Of a stretch of 59,029 nt of DNA, positions 33,968 through 42,850 are shown piece by piece; position 1 is the stretch's first letter, and every line of letters starts with the position of its first letter. The notes below the pieces were generated by a model, which was not told the DNA's origin, did no database searches, and was given only the letters and a program-made list of their open reading frames with translations. Both the position numbers and the translations under genes were made by a program. Location of the stretch: the NCBI RefSeq assembly GCF_013044505.1, contig NZ_JABERD010000042.1:1-59029 (forward strand), given 5' to 3'. The DNA comes from Streptomyces sp. S3(2020) (GTDB lineage Bacteria; Actinomycetota; Actinomycetes; Streptomycetales; Streptomycetaceae).

Positions 33968-35101
33968 GTGGCTGAACGTGTGCGCGTCCGGGAGATCGAT
34001 GACGACGAGGGGCGGCGGTTGTTGCAGATCGTTCGGCGGGGCACCGGGTCCGTGGTGACCTGGCGGCGGGCACAGATGGTGCTGCTCTCCGCGCAGGGCA
34101 TGCCGGTGGACAAGATCGCTGCGGTGACGTTCGCCAGCGCGGACCGGGTGCGCGACGTGATCCACAACTTCAACGCGGACGGCTTCGACTCGCTGTATCC
34201 GAAGTACAAGGGCGGCCGTCCCAGAACCTTCTCGTTGCCTGAGCAGCGCGAGATCAAGAAGATCGCCAAGTCCAAGCCGGCCGAGCACGGCCTGCCGTTT
34301 TCGACCTGGAGCTTGGTCAAGCTGGCCGACTTCCTGGTCGCCGAGGGGGTGGTCGACGACATCAGCCACGAGGGCCTGCGCATTGTGCTCCGCGAGGAGG
34401 GCGTCTCCTTTCAACGCGTGAAGACCTGGAAGTCCTCGAACGATCCCGACTACGAGGCGAAGAAGGCCCGTGTCGAGCACCTCTACGCCATCGCCGACGG
34501 CGAGGTCGTCCCCGAGAACAGCGAGCCCGAAGTCATCTTCTGCATGGACGAGTTCGGCCCGCTCAATCTGCAACCCCACCCCGGACGCCAGTGGGCTGAG
34601 CGCGGCGGCAAGGGCAAGGACCCCGATCGCGAGCCAAGGCCGCGCCGCCGGGCTACCTACACCCGCCCGCACGGGGTCCGGCACCTGTTCGCGGCCTACG
34701 ACCTGGGCAAAGACCAGCTCTACGGCCACATCAAGAAGACCAAGAATCGCTCGAAGTTCCTGGAGTTCTGCCGTTACCTGCGCAGTCTCCACCCGGCCGA
34801 CGTGCGCATAGCCATCGTGTGCGACAACTACTCGCCGCACCTGACCACGAAGCGGTGCCGTCGGGTGGCGGACTGGGCCGAGGCGAACAACGTCGAAATC
34901 GCCTACACCCCGACCAACTCCTCGTGGCTGAACCGGATCGAGGCCCAGTTCACGGCCCTGCGCTACTTCACCCTCGACGGCACCGACCACGCCAGCGATA
35001 AGGAGCAGGGCAGCATGATCCGCCGCTACATCATCTGGCGGAACAAGCATGCCCAAGACGAGCGCCTTCGCGACGTCGTGAACAGGGCGAACGTTGCCTG
35101 A
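33968..35101 (+). CDS. IS630-family transposase
   Basis: A 377-residue protein if started at GTG 33968 (GTG 33980 is an alternative); the open frame further upstream crosses the SUKH gene and is a shadow. An N-terminal HTH (TWRRAQMVLLSAQGMPVDKI, GGRPRTFSLPEQREIKKIAK) is followed by the DDE core: Asp in IFCMDEFGPLNLQPH, Asp in AIVCDNYSPHLT and Glu in SSWLNRIEAQFTALRYF. It ends VVNRANVA inside the right terminal repeat. The frame is intact, so it may be active. Confidence 0.9.
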   Translation: MAERVRVREIDDDEGRRLLQIVRRGTGSVVTWRRAQMVLLSAQGMPVDKIAAVTFASADRVRDVIHNFNADGFDSLYPKYKGGRPRTFSLPEQREIKKIAKSKPAEHGLPFSTWSLVKLADFLVAEGVVDDISHEGLRIVLREEGVSFQRVKTWKSSNDPDYEAKKARVEHLYAIADGEVVPENSEPEVIFCMDEFGPLNLQPHPGRQWAERGGKGKDPDREPRPRRRATYTRPHGVRHLFAAYDLGKDQLYGHIKKTKNRSKFLEFCRYLRSLHPADVRIAIVCDNYSPHLTTKRCRRVADWAEANNVEIAYTPTNSSWLNRIEAQFTALRYFTLDGTDHASDKEQGSMIRRYIIWRNKHAQDERLRDVVNRANVA

Positions 35102-35160
35102 TGCGGCACTAGCCTGTGCAGCACCCAAAGCATCCTCGTCTCCGCCCTGAAGTGACCGAT

Positions 35161-35738
35161 ATGACCGCACCGGCAGCGCCCGCTCCAACCCTCCGTCAGA
35201 TGCGGAAAGTTGTAGCAGCGAGCGTCATAGAAACAACGATCGACTGGTACGACTTCTTCATCTACGCCCTGTGCACCGGGCTGGTCTTCAACGGCCTGTT
35301 CTTCGACGGGCCAGGCGAGGACTCGCTGATCATCTCCTTCGCCACCTTCGGCATCAGCTTGTTCCTCCGGCCGGTCGACGCCGCCCTCGGTGACCGCCTC
35401 GGCCGCCGCGCGATGCTCATCGCCACCCTGCTGCTGATGGGTGTCGCGCCCCCCTCATCGGGGTCCTGCCGGCATCGGACTCCGTCGGCGTGGGCGCTCC
35501 GGTCCTGCTCGTGCTCGTACTCGTACGGATCCTCCAGGGCCTGTCCGCGGGCGGCGAGTGAGGCGGCGCTGCGCTTATCTCCGTGGAACACGCGCCGAAG
35601 GGGCAGCGCGGGCGTTTCGGCGCCTGTCCCCGGCTCAGTACGCCGCTGGGCCTGCTCCTGACCAATGGCGCCCTGGCCGCCGTCACCGCCGTAACGATGG
35701 ACGGCCAGTTTCTCGTCTGGGGCTGGCACATCCCGCAT
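35161..35738 (+). pseudogene. MHS-family MFS transporter, frameshifted and truncated
   Basis: The frame starts MTAPAAPAPTLRQMRKVVAA, SVIETTIDWYDFFIYALCTG and SLFLRPVDAALGDRLGRRA, the conserved N-terminus of metabolite:H+ symporters. At the run of six C at 35449-35454 one base appears lost; the next frame reads GVLPASDSVGVGAPVLL and RILQGLSAGGE, then TGA at 35559-35561 where Trp is expected, then GGAALISVEHAPKGQRGRFG and LLLTNGALAAVTAVT. Homology ends near WGWHIP, so the last ~6 helices are missing. Not functional. Confidence 0.8.
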
Positions 35739-36220
35739 GCACGTGAAGTACATCCGCCGCTACTTCCTGGCCCGCTGCCGCCGCAGGACCGCGAACGGTT
35801 CGCCGAGGACCTGCTCATCCTCAGCCACTCGGCCTGGGACGTACCGCCAGGCACCATCGACCGACTACACAGTTACGGTGGAATCGGCGGCGATCCCGGC
35901 GCCAATCCAGGACGCGCGGGAGGCGGTCGGGGTCGCGACTCGTCAACGGTCACCCAACCTGCGTGAGGCGACGCGGGCCATGGCCCGGCACCACAACCGC
36001 GTCGCCCCCTCCGGCTGCCACTGCCGTAATTGCCGCCCCTGCCACCTGCCTCGCCGTTCCCGAGGCGGGCCGCCCCTATTACGGCCGGCTGACAGTGGTG
36101 GTCATCAACGCGGCCCCGCCGTACAGGGCGCGGGTCGGCCTCGAGCTGACCGCGGGCGGCGGGAGAACGAGCTGGAAACACTCACGCTCTCCCACAACCA
36201 CCTCTACGACGGGCTCAGGC
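35739..36220. other. intergenic stretch after MFS relic
   Basis: About 480 bp between the transporter relic and the end of the AraC gene. Open frames exist on both strands without ribosome sites or recognisable features. Confidence 0.4.
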
Positions 36221-37198
36221 TCAGCACGGTCGTCGTACGGCAGCAGGACTCCGATCGGCTCCAGGTGGACGGGCTTCGCCGGGTGTCTGGTCGTATCGGT
36301 CGCGGAAAACCCGGGCGAAGTGGGCCTGGCTGGCGAAGCCCCAGCGGTGGGCGATCTCGGCGACCGTGAGGTGACGGGAGTCTTGGGCGGTCAGCTGCTC
36401 GCGCGCCTTCGCCAGCCGTCGGTCGAGGATGTGGCGTGCGGGTGTGACGCCGCTGTGCCGGAAGACACGGCCGAGGTGCCGTGTGGAGACGCCGAGTGCC
36501 TGCGCGACCCGTTCCACGCTGAGGGCCGGGTCAGTCAGGTGCCGGTCGATGTAGTCCCGGGCCATGGCCAGCCGGGACGAGTTGGTGGGCGGAGCGGAGG
36601 CGTCGCCCAGGCGCGGGACGGCCAGTGTGCGGACCAGGTCCAGCACCGTGGCCTCGCTCCGCGCCGGGTCGGCGTTGCCGCGGCCTGTGGCCCAGTAGGT
36701 CAGCACGGACTCCAGGGTGGACACCGCCGCGCCCCGCTCGAACAGCAGGGGCGCGGGCAGGTCGCCGGTGGCGCAGTGCTCGGCGAAGGTCTCGCGGGGG
36801 ATGTCCACCAGCAGCTTGCGCATAGCCGAGGGGAAACCGAACAGGTACGGGCCCCGGGTGTCGTAGAGGACCGCGTCGCCCGCCCGGACCGTGAGGCAGC
36901 CGGCCTCGTGGAAGAAGACCGCCTGGCCGGCCGTCAGCAGGCTGACGAAGACCGAGTCCTTCGGCAGGGCCTGGCAGGTGCGCCGGGTGCGTTCGATGAC
37001 GTGTTCGTTTCCGGTGATCGAGGCCAGCCTGAGGCCGCCCAGCCCGAAATTGGCCTGGGTCGCCAGCAGGCCGTCCTTGGAGTAGGACGAGCAGGTCAGA
37101 CCCACCAGCGCCTGTCGGTTGTACTCCTCCCAGAAACCGATCCGGTCGGCGGGATCGACGGACCACGTGGACACACGGGAGACGAGAGCCGCGCTCAC
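36221..37198 (-). CDS. AraC-family transcriptional regulator
   Basis: A 325-residue protein from GTG 37198 with GGAGG 6 nt upstream (a TTG at 37210 is less likely). The N-terminal AraC_binding_2-type domain (NRQALVGLTCSSYSKDGLLA, GDAVLYDTRGPYLFGFPSAM) is followed by two HTH motifs: LSVERVAQALGVSTRHLGRV and LTVAEIAHRWGFASQAHFAR, ending FRDRYDQTPGE. It lies 57 bp downstream of the cupin dioxygenase gene in the same direction and is likely its regulator, perhaps responding to an aromatic ketone or acid. Confidence 0.85.
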   Translation of the reverse strand: MSAALVSRVSTWSVDPADRIGFWEEYNRQALVGLTCSSYSKDGLLATQANFGLGGLRLASITGNEHVIERTRRTCQALPKDSVFVSLLTAGQAVFFHEAGCLTVRAGDAVLYDTRGPYLFGFPSAMRKLLVDIPRETFAEHCATGDLPAPLLFERGAAVSTLESVLTYWATGRGNADPARSEATVLDLVRTLAVPRLGDASAPPTNSSRLAMARDYIDRHLTDPALSVERVAQALGVSTRHLGRVFRHSGVTPARHILDRRLAKAREQLTAQDSRHLTVAEIAHRWGFASQAHFARVFRDRYDQTPGEARPPGADRSPAAVRRPC

Positions 37199-37255
37199 CA
37201 GGGCCTCCAATCGCTCCCGCCGGAGTCGTCGAACGGCGCGGGAACCCTTCCGAAG

Positions 37256-37789
37256 TTACCGGAAGAGCGAGTTGACGTAGTCGGCGCCGATGCCCACCTT
37301 CTCGTAGTGCGTGCGGCACATCTCGATGTAGTCGTGGACGTCGAAGAAGCCGTCGGGCTCTCCGTTCTCGTCCAGCCAGATCAGCGGGCCCTTGACGATG
37401 AAGAACGCCTTCATCGGCTCGTCGCTCTCGTACGCCACCAGCGTGTGCCCCTCCCCCGGCGCCTCGTACACGAAGTCACCCGCGTGCGCGGTCCACGGCC
37501 GCTCCAGGTAGCCCCACTTCCCGGAGATCGTGTACGCGAACACCTCGTGCGGGTGGTAGTGCCGGTTGACCAGTCCCGCTGCCTTGGCGCGCAGGATGTC
37601 GGCCCAGCTGTTGTCCTTGACGTTGATCCACAGCGGGCGCGAGCCGACGGTCTCGGTGAACGGCACGTAGTACCGGTCGTCGTCGGTGGCGACCTGGGAG
37701 AGGTAGACCTCGGGCAGGGCGTCCGGCTTGAGGGAGTTCGTGATCGGCTTGATGTTCTTCCAGAACTCGTTGCCGGCGGCGTCGGGCAT
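37256..37789 (-). CDS. 2,4'-dihydroxyacetophenone dioxygenase-like cupin
   Basis: A 177-residue protein from ATG 37789 with GGGAG 7 nt upstream. A single cupin with metal ligands in VNRHYHPHEVFAYTISGKWG (His-x-His..., Glu) and HTLVAYESDEPMKAFF (His). The set VPFTETVGSRPLWINVKDNS and PWTAHAGDFVYEAPGEG matches DAD-type cupins, which cleave the C-C bond of hydroxylated acetophenones. Substrate here is uncertain because the family is annotated broadly. Likely co-expressed with the AraC gene. Confidence 0.75.
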   Translation of the reverse strand: MPDAAGNEFWKNIKPITNSLKPDALPEVYLSQVATDDDRYYVPFTETVGSRPLWINVKDNSWADILRAKAAGLVNRHYHPHEVFAYTISGKWGYLERPWTAHAGDFVYEAPGEGHTLVAYESDEPMKAFFIVKGPLIWLDENGEPDGFFDVHDYIEMCRTHYEKVGIGADYVNSLFR

Positions 37790-38399
37790 GATCGGCTCCC
37801 TGCGTCTCGCGGGTGGGTGGCCGCCAGTGAACACCGGTGATCGACAGCGGGTCTTTCCCGTGGCGGACAGGCCGTCTTGCCTATTCGGGACATGCCGGTT
37901 CCTGGCAGGACGGGCGCCCTCAGGTGCCGCGAGGAGAAACCATCGACAGACGTTACCCAGGGCCGCCCACGAACCACACGCAAGGCGATCGGCTGCTGGC
38001 AGTGCCAGGGCTGGAACCAAACACCCGCTGGATGACCTGCCTGAAGACCGCGTCTACAGACCTTGCGACCTCGCTGCCGATCGAGGTCGGGGCGTGCTGG
38101 CCTGGCGGGTCGGCTGGTGGGTATTCAGCAGGTGCCGGACGAGCACCAGTTGGCAGTGCAGACCAGTTGGTGGTCAGGCCCGGCGCCGGCGGCCCGCTTG
38201 CGCTCCCCCGCCGCGCCGCTCTCCGCAGCACGGACTCGCGCTGGGCCGTCCAGGGAGCGGCCAGCTCCCCGATCAAACCGCCGAGATGGCGGCAGGACAG
38301 GCCGAGCGGGTCCGGCAGGACGTCACAACCTTCCAGCCCGTGCGGCCGTCGTCACGTCCACAACCCTGTACCCGCTCGACCGGGGGCTGGGGCTCCTGG
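37790..38399. other. 610-bp gene-free stretch
   Basis: Contains the leader of the cupin gene and decayed sequence downstream of the phosphotransferase relic. No supported frame, repeat or hairpin. Confidence 0.4.
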
Positions 38400-38706
38400 C
38401 TACCCCCGCCGGCCCGCTGTCACGGCAGCGCGCTCTCGCCACTGCCGCACGTCCGGACCATTGGGCTCCCAGCCATGGCAGAACTGTCGTAGCGCCTCGC
38501 ACCTGGCCGGCATGGCAGCCTGGCGGACAGGCCAGAGCGGCGCCTCCCAGCCGTAGGCGTGGAAGAAGTGGTCGAGCGCTTGGCAGTGCTCGAGATGGTG
38601 CATCCTCAACCGGTTCCCCGAGATGGGCGAACTCCCAGTCGACCACCACTGCGGCCTGGAAGGTTACGAGATCGAGCAGCACATTGTTGGGGCCGAAGTT
38701 CGAACT
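38400..38706 (-). pseudogene. aminoglycoside-phosphotransferase-like C-terminal relic
   Basis: From ~38706 the frame reads NFGPNNVLLDLVTFQAAVVV DWEFAHLGEPVED, the catalytic loop and DFG-like DWEFAHLG of APH kinases. After a short deletion with frameshift near 38630 it continues RMHHLEHCQALDHFFHAYGW, PLWPVRQAAMPARCEALRQF and CHGWEPNGPDVRQWRERAAV to 38400. The N-lobe is missing. Not functional. Confidence 0.7.
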
Positions 38707-38878
38707 CGCCCGCGCCCAGCACCGACTATGGGACTCTATCGCCGCACAAAGCCCAGACGACTGGGCGAGACCGATACAACGAGCCGCTCACACCTGGCAC
38801 AAACACCGCCAAGAACAGCCCTACCGGTCGTTCGTCAAATCCGGAGTAACGCCCTCTCAGCAAGTAGACCGTTGCGGC

Positions 38879-40072
38879 TCATGGCGGCGGGTCGGGTCTT
38901 GTTTCGGCCGGCCGACTGCGATTGCTGTGCCAGTCCAGTATCAGGACCGTGGCGTCGTCCTTGAGGCTGCCATGGCAGGCGTCGAGCACCGCGGCGGTCA
39001 GGCTCCGGACAGCTTCTCGCGGGTGCAGCCCGCGGGTGTCGTGAACGACCGAGGCCAGGTCGACGACCGCGGCACCGCGCTCCTGCATGCCGTCGGTGAG
39101 CAGGACCAGGCGGTCCCCGGGACGCAACTGCAGTTCCTGTAGGCGGTAGGGGGTGGGTGCCGCCACCCCGAACGGCAGGTTGACGGCGAGTTCCACCTCT
39201 TCGACGGCGTTGTCACGCATCAGCAGCGGCCAGGGGTGGCCGGCGTTGACCAGTTCGCACCGTCCCGTTTCGAGGTCGACGCACAGCAGCTGTCCGGTGG
39301 CCAGACCACGGCTGTGGCTCAGCAGGGCCTGATGGGCGTGGTGGGCCTGCTTGAGGGCGTCGCAGCCGCTGCGTCGGGCACGCCGCAGCGCGCCGACCAA
39401 CAGGGTGGCCAGCAGCGCGGAGTTCGTGTCGTGGCCCATCGCGTCGGTGATCGACAGGTGCAGGGTGCCGCGGTCGAGGGTGTAGTCGTAGGTGTCGCCA
39501 CCGATGTCGTCCGCCGGGACCAGCCCGGCGGCCAGAGTGAACTGGGCGGCCTCGCAGCAGGGGGCCGAGGGCAGGAGTTGGTGCTGGATCTCTGCGGCCA
39601 GGCTGGTCTCGGTGGTGCGCCGGCCCAGGTGGTAAAGGTCGGTGAAGCGCCGGTCCGTGACGATGATGTAGGCCAGTGCGTGGGCCGCGTCGCGGACCTG
39701 TCGCAGCACAGTGTCGTCCGCGGACTGCAGGGTCAACTCCAGAACGCCGATGCAGTCGCCGCGGTTGGTGACCGGCGTGATGACGCGCTGTCCGCCCTGG
39801 CCGTCCGGACCCACATACTGGTGCTGGCTCTGCAGAACGCTGTCGTAGACGCTGCCCTGCAGGTCGATCGGCTCGCCAGGGTCGGCGGGCTCATCGCCGG
39901 CCGCGGCAAGGCGTACCAGCCGCTGGCCGATGAGGTCGACAAACAAGAAGGACACGCTCTCGGCACCGAACCGCTTCTGCAGGTCGAGTGCCACGACGTC
40001 GACGGACTCACCGGGCGGGGCCGCTTCCGCAGCGGCCAGCAACTCGCCCAGTTCCAGGTCTCCACCGTTCAC
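38879..40072 (-). CDS. GAF / PP2C (SpoIIE) serine phosphatase
   Basis: A 397-residue protein from GTG 40072 with AGGAGG 5 nt upstream. Residues ~20-150 form a GAF domain (FGAESVSFLFVDLIGQRLVR, VITPVTNRGDCIGVLELTLQ). Residues ~170-385 form a SpoIIE-type PP2C: TSLAAEIQHQLLPSAPC, LVPADDIGGDTYDY, LHLSITDAMGHDTNSALLAT, VNAGHPWPLLM, DRLVLLTDGMQERG and KDDATVLILDW. Such phosphatases act on anti-sigma-factor antagonists in Streptomyces partner-switching. No kinase partner is adjacent. The intact motif acids suggest activity. Confidence 0.9.
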   Translation of the reverse strand: MNGGDLELGELLAAAEAAPPGESVDVVALDLQKRFGAESVSFLFVDLIGQRLVRLAAAGDEPADPGEPIDLQGSVYDSVLQSQHQYVGPDGQGGQRVITPVTNRGDCIGVLELTLQSADDTVLRQVRDAAHALAYIIVTDRRFTDLYHLGRRTTETSLAAEIQHQLLPSAPCCEAAQFTLAAGLVPADDIGGDTYDYTLDRGTLHLSITDAMGHDTNSALLATLLVGALRRARRSGCDALKQAHHAHQALLSHSRGLATGQLLCVDLETGRCELVNAGHPWPLLMRDNAVEEVELAVNLPFGVAAPTPYRLQELQLRPGDRLVLLTDGMQERGAAVVDLASVVHDTRGLHPREAVRSLTAAVLDACHGSLKDDATVLILDWHSNRSRPAETRPDPPP

Positions 40073-40329
40073 AGCAACCTCCTGTCGGTTGCCGCATCTT
40101 CTTCCCCGAGTCTGCGCAACCTCACCTGTTCCGCCTATTTCGCCTGGTCAGGACAACGGGCCAGGTTGGTACGAACAGGTCAAGTCGCCCGGATACGGTC
40201 TTCGGTCCATGCCCGCATCTGAACCGATCACTACGGGCGATGGGCCGTTCCGGCTGAGCGGGACCGGTCCCGGACTGACGTCGATACCATCCTCACCAGC
40301 GGGACTGGCCGTAGAGGGAGAGGAACGTC

Positions 40330-41007
40330 GTGGTGCGGGAGTGCTGGTTCTGCGGGAAAGCCACACCGGCGTCGTGGCACGACCGTGTCCTGGGACTGCA
40401 CCAGGACGCCGACACGACCATGACCCCGTGGATCGTTGTCCTGCGCACCACGTGGCGCCGGGAATTCGTACATGTGCCACGCTGCGCCCGCTGCCACACC
40501 GGACATCAGATCGAGCAGACCGCGGCGGTGCTCTCCATAGCCGCGCTGATCGCCTACGCAGCCGGCGGCCAACTGGACCGACTCCTCGGCATTCTGTCGG
40601 CTTCAGCCGCAGAGCGGACGGTCGCAGGGATCTGGGCAGTCGTGGCTTGCCTGCCGGGACTCACCTGGCTCGCCATCAGGCGTGGTGGACTGCCCTGGCG
40701 GCGCCTGGCACCCCACCGTCTGGGCCACGCCCGCCACCACCCGGAATTCGTGCGACTCCTGGACGAGGGCTGGAAACCCAGGCCGGGTCCCTTTCCCTAC
40801 TGGGGAAACCCGCCGAACCCCCAATACCCTCCGCGGCCGGGCAGACTCCGGCGGCTCATCGGACGCGTCATCGTCCTGGCCGGAACAGCCTGCGCCATCG
40901 CCATCCCCATCGCCTACTTCCAGGGATACGAAGAACTGGCCGGAGGTCTCATCGCGTCGGCGGCAGCGCTGTTCACTCTGTCCTCGAAGATCAACCCCGA
41001 GAACTGA
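40330..41007 (+). CDS. membrane protein with N-terminal Cys motif
   Basis: A 225-residue protein from GTG 40330 (GAGAGGAACG upstream). A CWFCGK pair near the start and CARCHTGH at ~50 suggest a zinc knuckle. Hydrophobic helices follow at ~65-85 (AAVLSIAALIAYAAGG), ~95-115 (TVAGIWAVVACLPGLTWLA) and ~185-215 (VIVLAGTACAIAIPIAYF, GGLIASAAALFTL). It resembles unnamed actinobacterial membrane proteins with CxxC heads. No function assigned. The upstream region is shared with the divergent phosphatase gene. Confidence 0.65.
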   Translation: MVRECWFCGKATPASWHDRVLGLHQDADTTMTPWIVVLRTTWRREFVHVPRCARCHTGHQIEQTAAVLSIAALIAYAAGGQLDRLLGILSASAAERTVAGIWAVVACLPGLTWLAIRRGGLPWRRLAPHRLGHARHHPEFVRLLDEGWKPRPGPFPYWGNPPNPQYPPRPGRLRRLIGRVIVLAGTACAIAIPIAYFQGYEELAGGLIASAAALFTLSSKINPEN

Positions 41008-41235
41008 ACGCACCGGTCAGTGGATCCGGGCGACGCGAGTCTCAACAGGGGCAGGAATCGAGGATGTTGGCTTGGAGTCTGGTGATGTTGGCGGTGCGGA
41101 GCCTGGGTTTCATCGCCGGCCGGGGTTCCGCAGCCGACGCGAGGACGCCGACGCTCCGGCCCGTGTCGGATGGTGTCGGCCTCCACCTGAACGCGGCCCT
41201 GACACGAAAGACGCAAGCGACTGTGCAGGTCAGGA

Positions 41236-41405
41236 CGTTGAGTGCAGCGGCTGACCGGCGGTCCGACAGACCTTCCACGAACTGCAGCACCGACACCATC
41301 GCCAACTGATGCGGCGGCCACGCGGGTTGACCACGCCGCGGGAACAGATCCACGAAATCCTCGTCGTCGAAAAGCGGTCCGACGGCTTCCCGGATCCGAC
41401 CTCGT
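41236..41405 (-). pseudogene. IS1182-family transposase N-terminal fragment
   Basis: The frame reads REAVGPLFDDEDFVDLFPRR, GQPAWPPHQLAMVSVLQFVE and GLSDRRSAAALN, the conserved N-terminus of IS1182-type transposases. Homology ends after ~55 residues. It abuts the 3' end of the LysE relic, so it marks a deletion or insertion boundary. Confidence 0.7.
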
Positions 41406-41429
41406 CCAGTAACCGAAGCAGTGCTTTGA

Positions 41430-41894
41430 GGCAGCCGCAGCGACGCCGCTGCCGACGGCGATAAACAGCCAGCCGGTCGTCAGCTCCCAGCGGTGGCGGA
41501 CCTTCGGGCGGGCGAGGAACGCCCGTAGCCGCGCGGCGACGGCGACCAGGGCGAACCAGTGAGCGACCCCGATGACGAGGTCCAGGGTGCCGAGGAAGAA
41601 GATCTGCCGCGATGTCGAACCGCCGCTGTCGACGAACTACGGCAGGATGCTGAGGAAGAACAGCGCCGCCTTGGGATTCAGTACATTGGTGAGAAGGCCC
41701 TGGCCGAAGCCGGAGCTCCACCGGCCGCGGGCGGGACCGTCCTGCACCGGAGTTCGCGGGTTGGCACCATCCTCCAGACCGCCAGCCGTCTCTCGCCCGG
41801 CGGCCCGCTCGCGAGCAGCCCGTCGCACGGCCAGCACGGCGCGGACGCCCAGGTAGACGAGGTAGGCCGATGCTCCGCAGCACATCCCCGTCAC
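41430..41894 (-). pseudogene. LysE-family exporter, truncated with nonsense codon
   Basis: Reads ASAYLVYLGVRAVLAVRRAA, SSGFGQGLLTNVLNPKAALF and FLSILP, then TAG at 41637-41639 in place of the Gln of LPQF, then FVDSGGSTSRQIFFLGTLDL, VIGVAHWFALVAVAARLRAF and TTGWLFIAVGSGVAAAA. The stop is a single C-to-T change. The first ~50 residues are replaced by an IS5-type fragment, and the 3' end meets an IS1182 fragment. Not functional. Confidence 0.8.
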
Positions 41895-42475
41895 GGAAAG
41901 TATCCGTTTGACCGCCTCGGCGGCGACAAGCCATCCCTCCCGAGGCGGCCGTCCGCGTCGGTGAGGACCATGGACTTGACGGCGTTCTGCTCGTTCTTCC
42001 CCGAGATGAACTTGTCCCGGTCCTTGCGGCCGGCGGACGGGCGACGGACGCGGATCTCGGTGCCGTCGATGATTCCGGTCTTCTCGTTCTCGCCGAGGTG
42101 GTCGACCCCCTCGGCGGGCGTGCGGAGCCGAAGGCCGGGAGCGATGGTGCAGCCCCGCTGGGCCGGCAGCGGCCGTACGTCACCGATCGCGCGCATGATG
42201 GTGGAGCGATCTACGTCGAACCAGCAGGCCAGTACGTCGTGGGTGGGGCCATGGCGGAGGTGAATCAGCGTGGCCAGGAGCCGGTCGATGAAGACGAGCT
42301 TGTGTTTGGCGCCGGCGCCGACAGCTCTTCGGCGGGGACGCGAGGCGAGTGTCGCCTGGTGTCGCTCGTGCCCCAACGGGCCTATCTCCGCTACGAGTTC
42401 CGCGATCACCTCCGAACTCAGTCCGGTGATCTGCTGACTGCGAAGGACCCCTGCACGCGTCCGGTTCCCCACCAC
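41891..42475 (-). pseudogene. IS5-family transposase, C-terminally truncated
   Basis: A 194-residue frame from GTG 42475. It has the N-terminal HTH (TGLSSEVIAELVAEIGPLGH, FIDRLLATLIHLRHGPTHDV, CWFDVDRSTIMRAIGDVRPL) and first catalytic Asp (TGIIDGTEIRVRRPS), then NEQNAVKSMVLTDADGRL. The last ~70-80 residues with the second Asp and the Glu are missing, replaced by the LysE relic. It is inactive. Confidence 0.75.
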
Positions 42476-42653
42476 GCAGACCTTGATCGACGATCAAGGT
42501 CTCGACGCGCCACCGCCAACCATGCACGAACCCGTCAGCTCGACGTTGCACTGACCTGGGGTGACCGTCACGACGCACCGGATGCTCGGCAATAGCACTG
42601 ACGTGTCATCGCGGGGCGGTAGTGTTGTACGTTTCATCCAACGGGAGGCATTC

Positions 42654-42785
42654 ATGACCAAAATCGTGCGGGCCGTCGCCATCACGGCGGGGATCGTCAT
42701 CGCGGTCGCGGGCGGCGGGACCGCGATCGCTGCGGACAACGGCGACACCGTGACGGTGGCCATTGTGGCTGGCGCCTACAAGTAG
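42654..42785 (+). CDS. small secreted peptide precursor
   Basis: A 43-residue frame from ATG 42654 with GGGAGG 6 nt upstream. A clear signal peptide (MTKIVRAVAITAGIVIAVAG) with an Ala-x-Ala site (GTAIA-AD) leaves a tail of ~17 residues, DNGDTVTVAIVAGAYK. Small exported peptides of this shape act as signals, bacteriocins or surface-active peptides; which one applies cannot be told. The sharp ribosome site and signal sequence make it a likely real gene. Confidence 0.55.
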   Translation: MTKIVRAVAITAGIVIAVAGGGTAIAADNGDTVTVAIVAGAYK

Positions 42786-42850
42786 TCGGCCAGCGCCGCG
42801 GTCCGCTCTCCGTGGGCGGGCCGCGGCGGATTTGACCCGGTACGAGGCTG

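Larger units (their letters stand above)
33307..35109. mobile_element. IS630-like element enclosing a SUKH gene
   Basis: Perfect inverted repeats of 27 bp lie at 33304-33330 (begins CTAGTGCCGCATCAGG) and 35086-35112 (ends CCTGATGCGGCACTAG). Each ends in TA, the target duplicated by IS630/Tc1 elements. The right repeat overlaps the transposase stop. Between the left repeat and the transposase lies about 650 bp with a SUKH-family gene on the opposite strand. Typical IS630 copies are ~1.1-1.2 kb, so this looks like an IS with a passenger. A third, single copy of the right end lies at 43571-43596. Confidence 0.75.

Noticed and set aside
33947..35188. 413-codon minus-strand frame over the IS630 transposase
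   Set aside because: Antisense of a complete DDE transposase with all catalytic residues.
35873..37840. Long plus-strand frame across 35963-37840
   Set aside because: Antisense of the AraC and cupin genes, both of which have ribosome sites and clear motifs.
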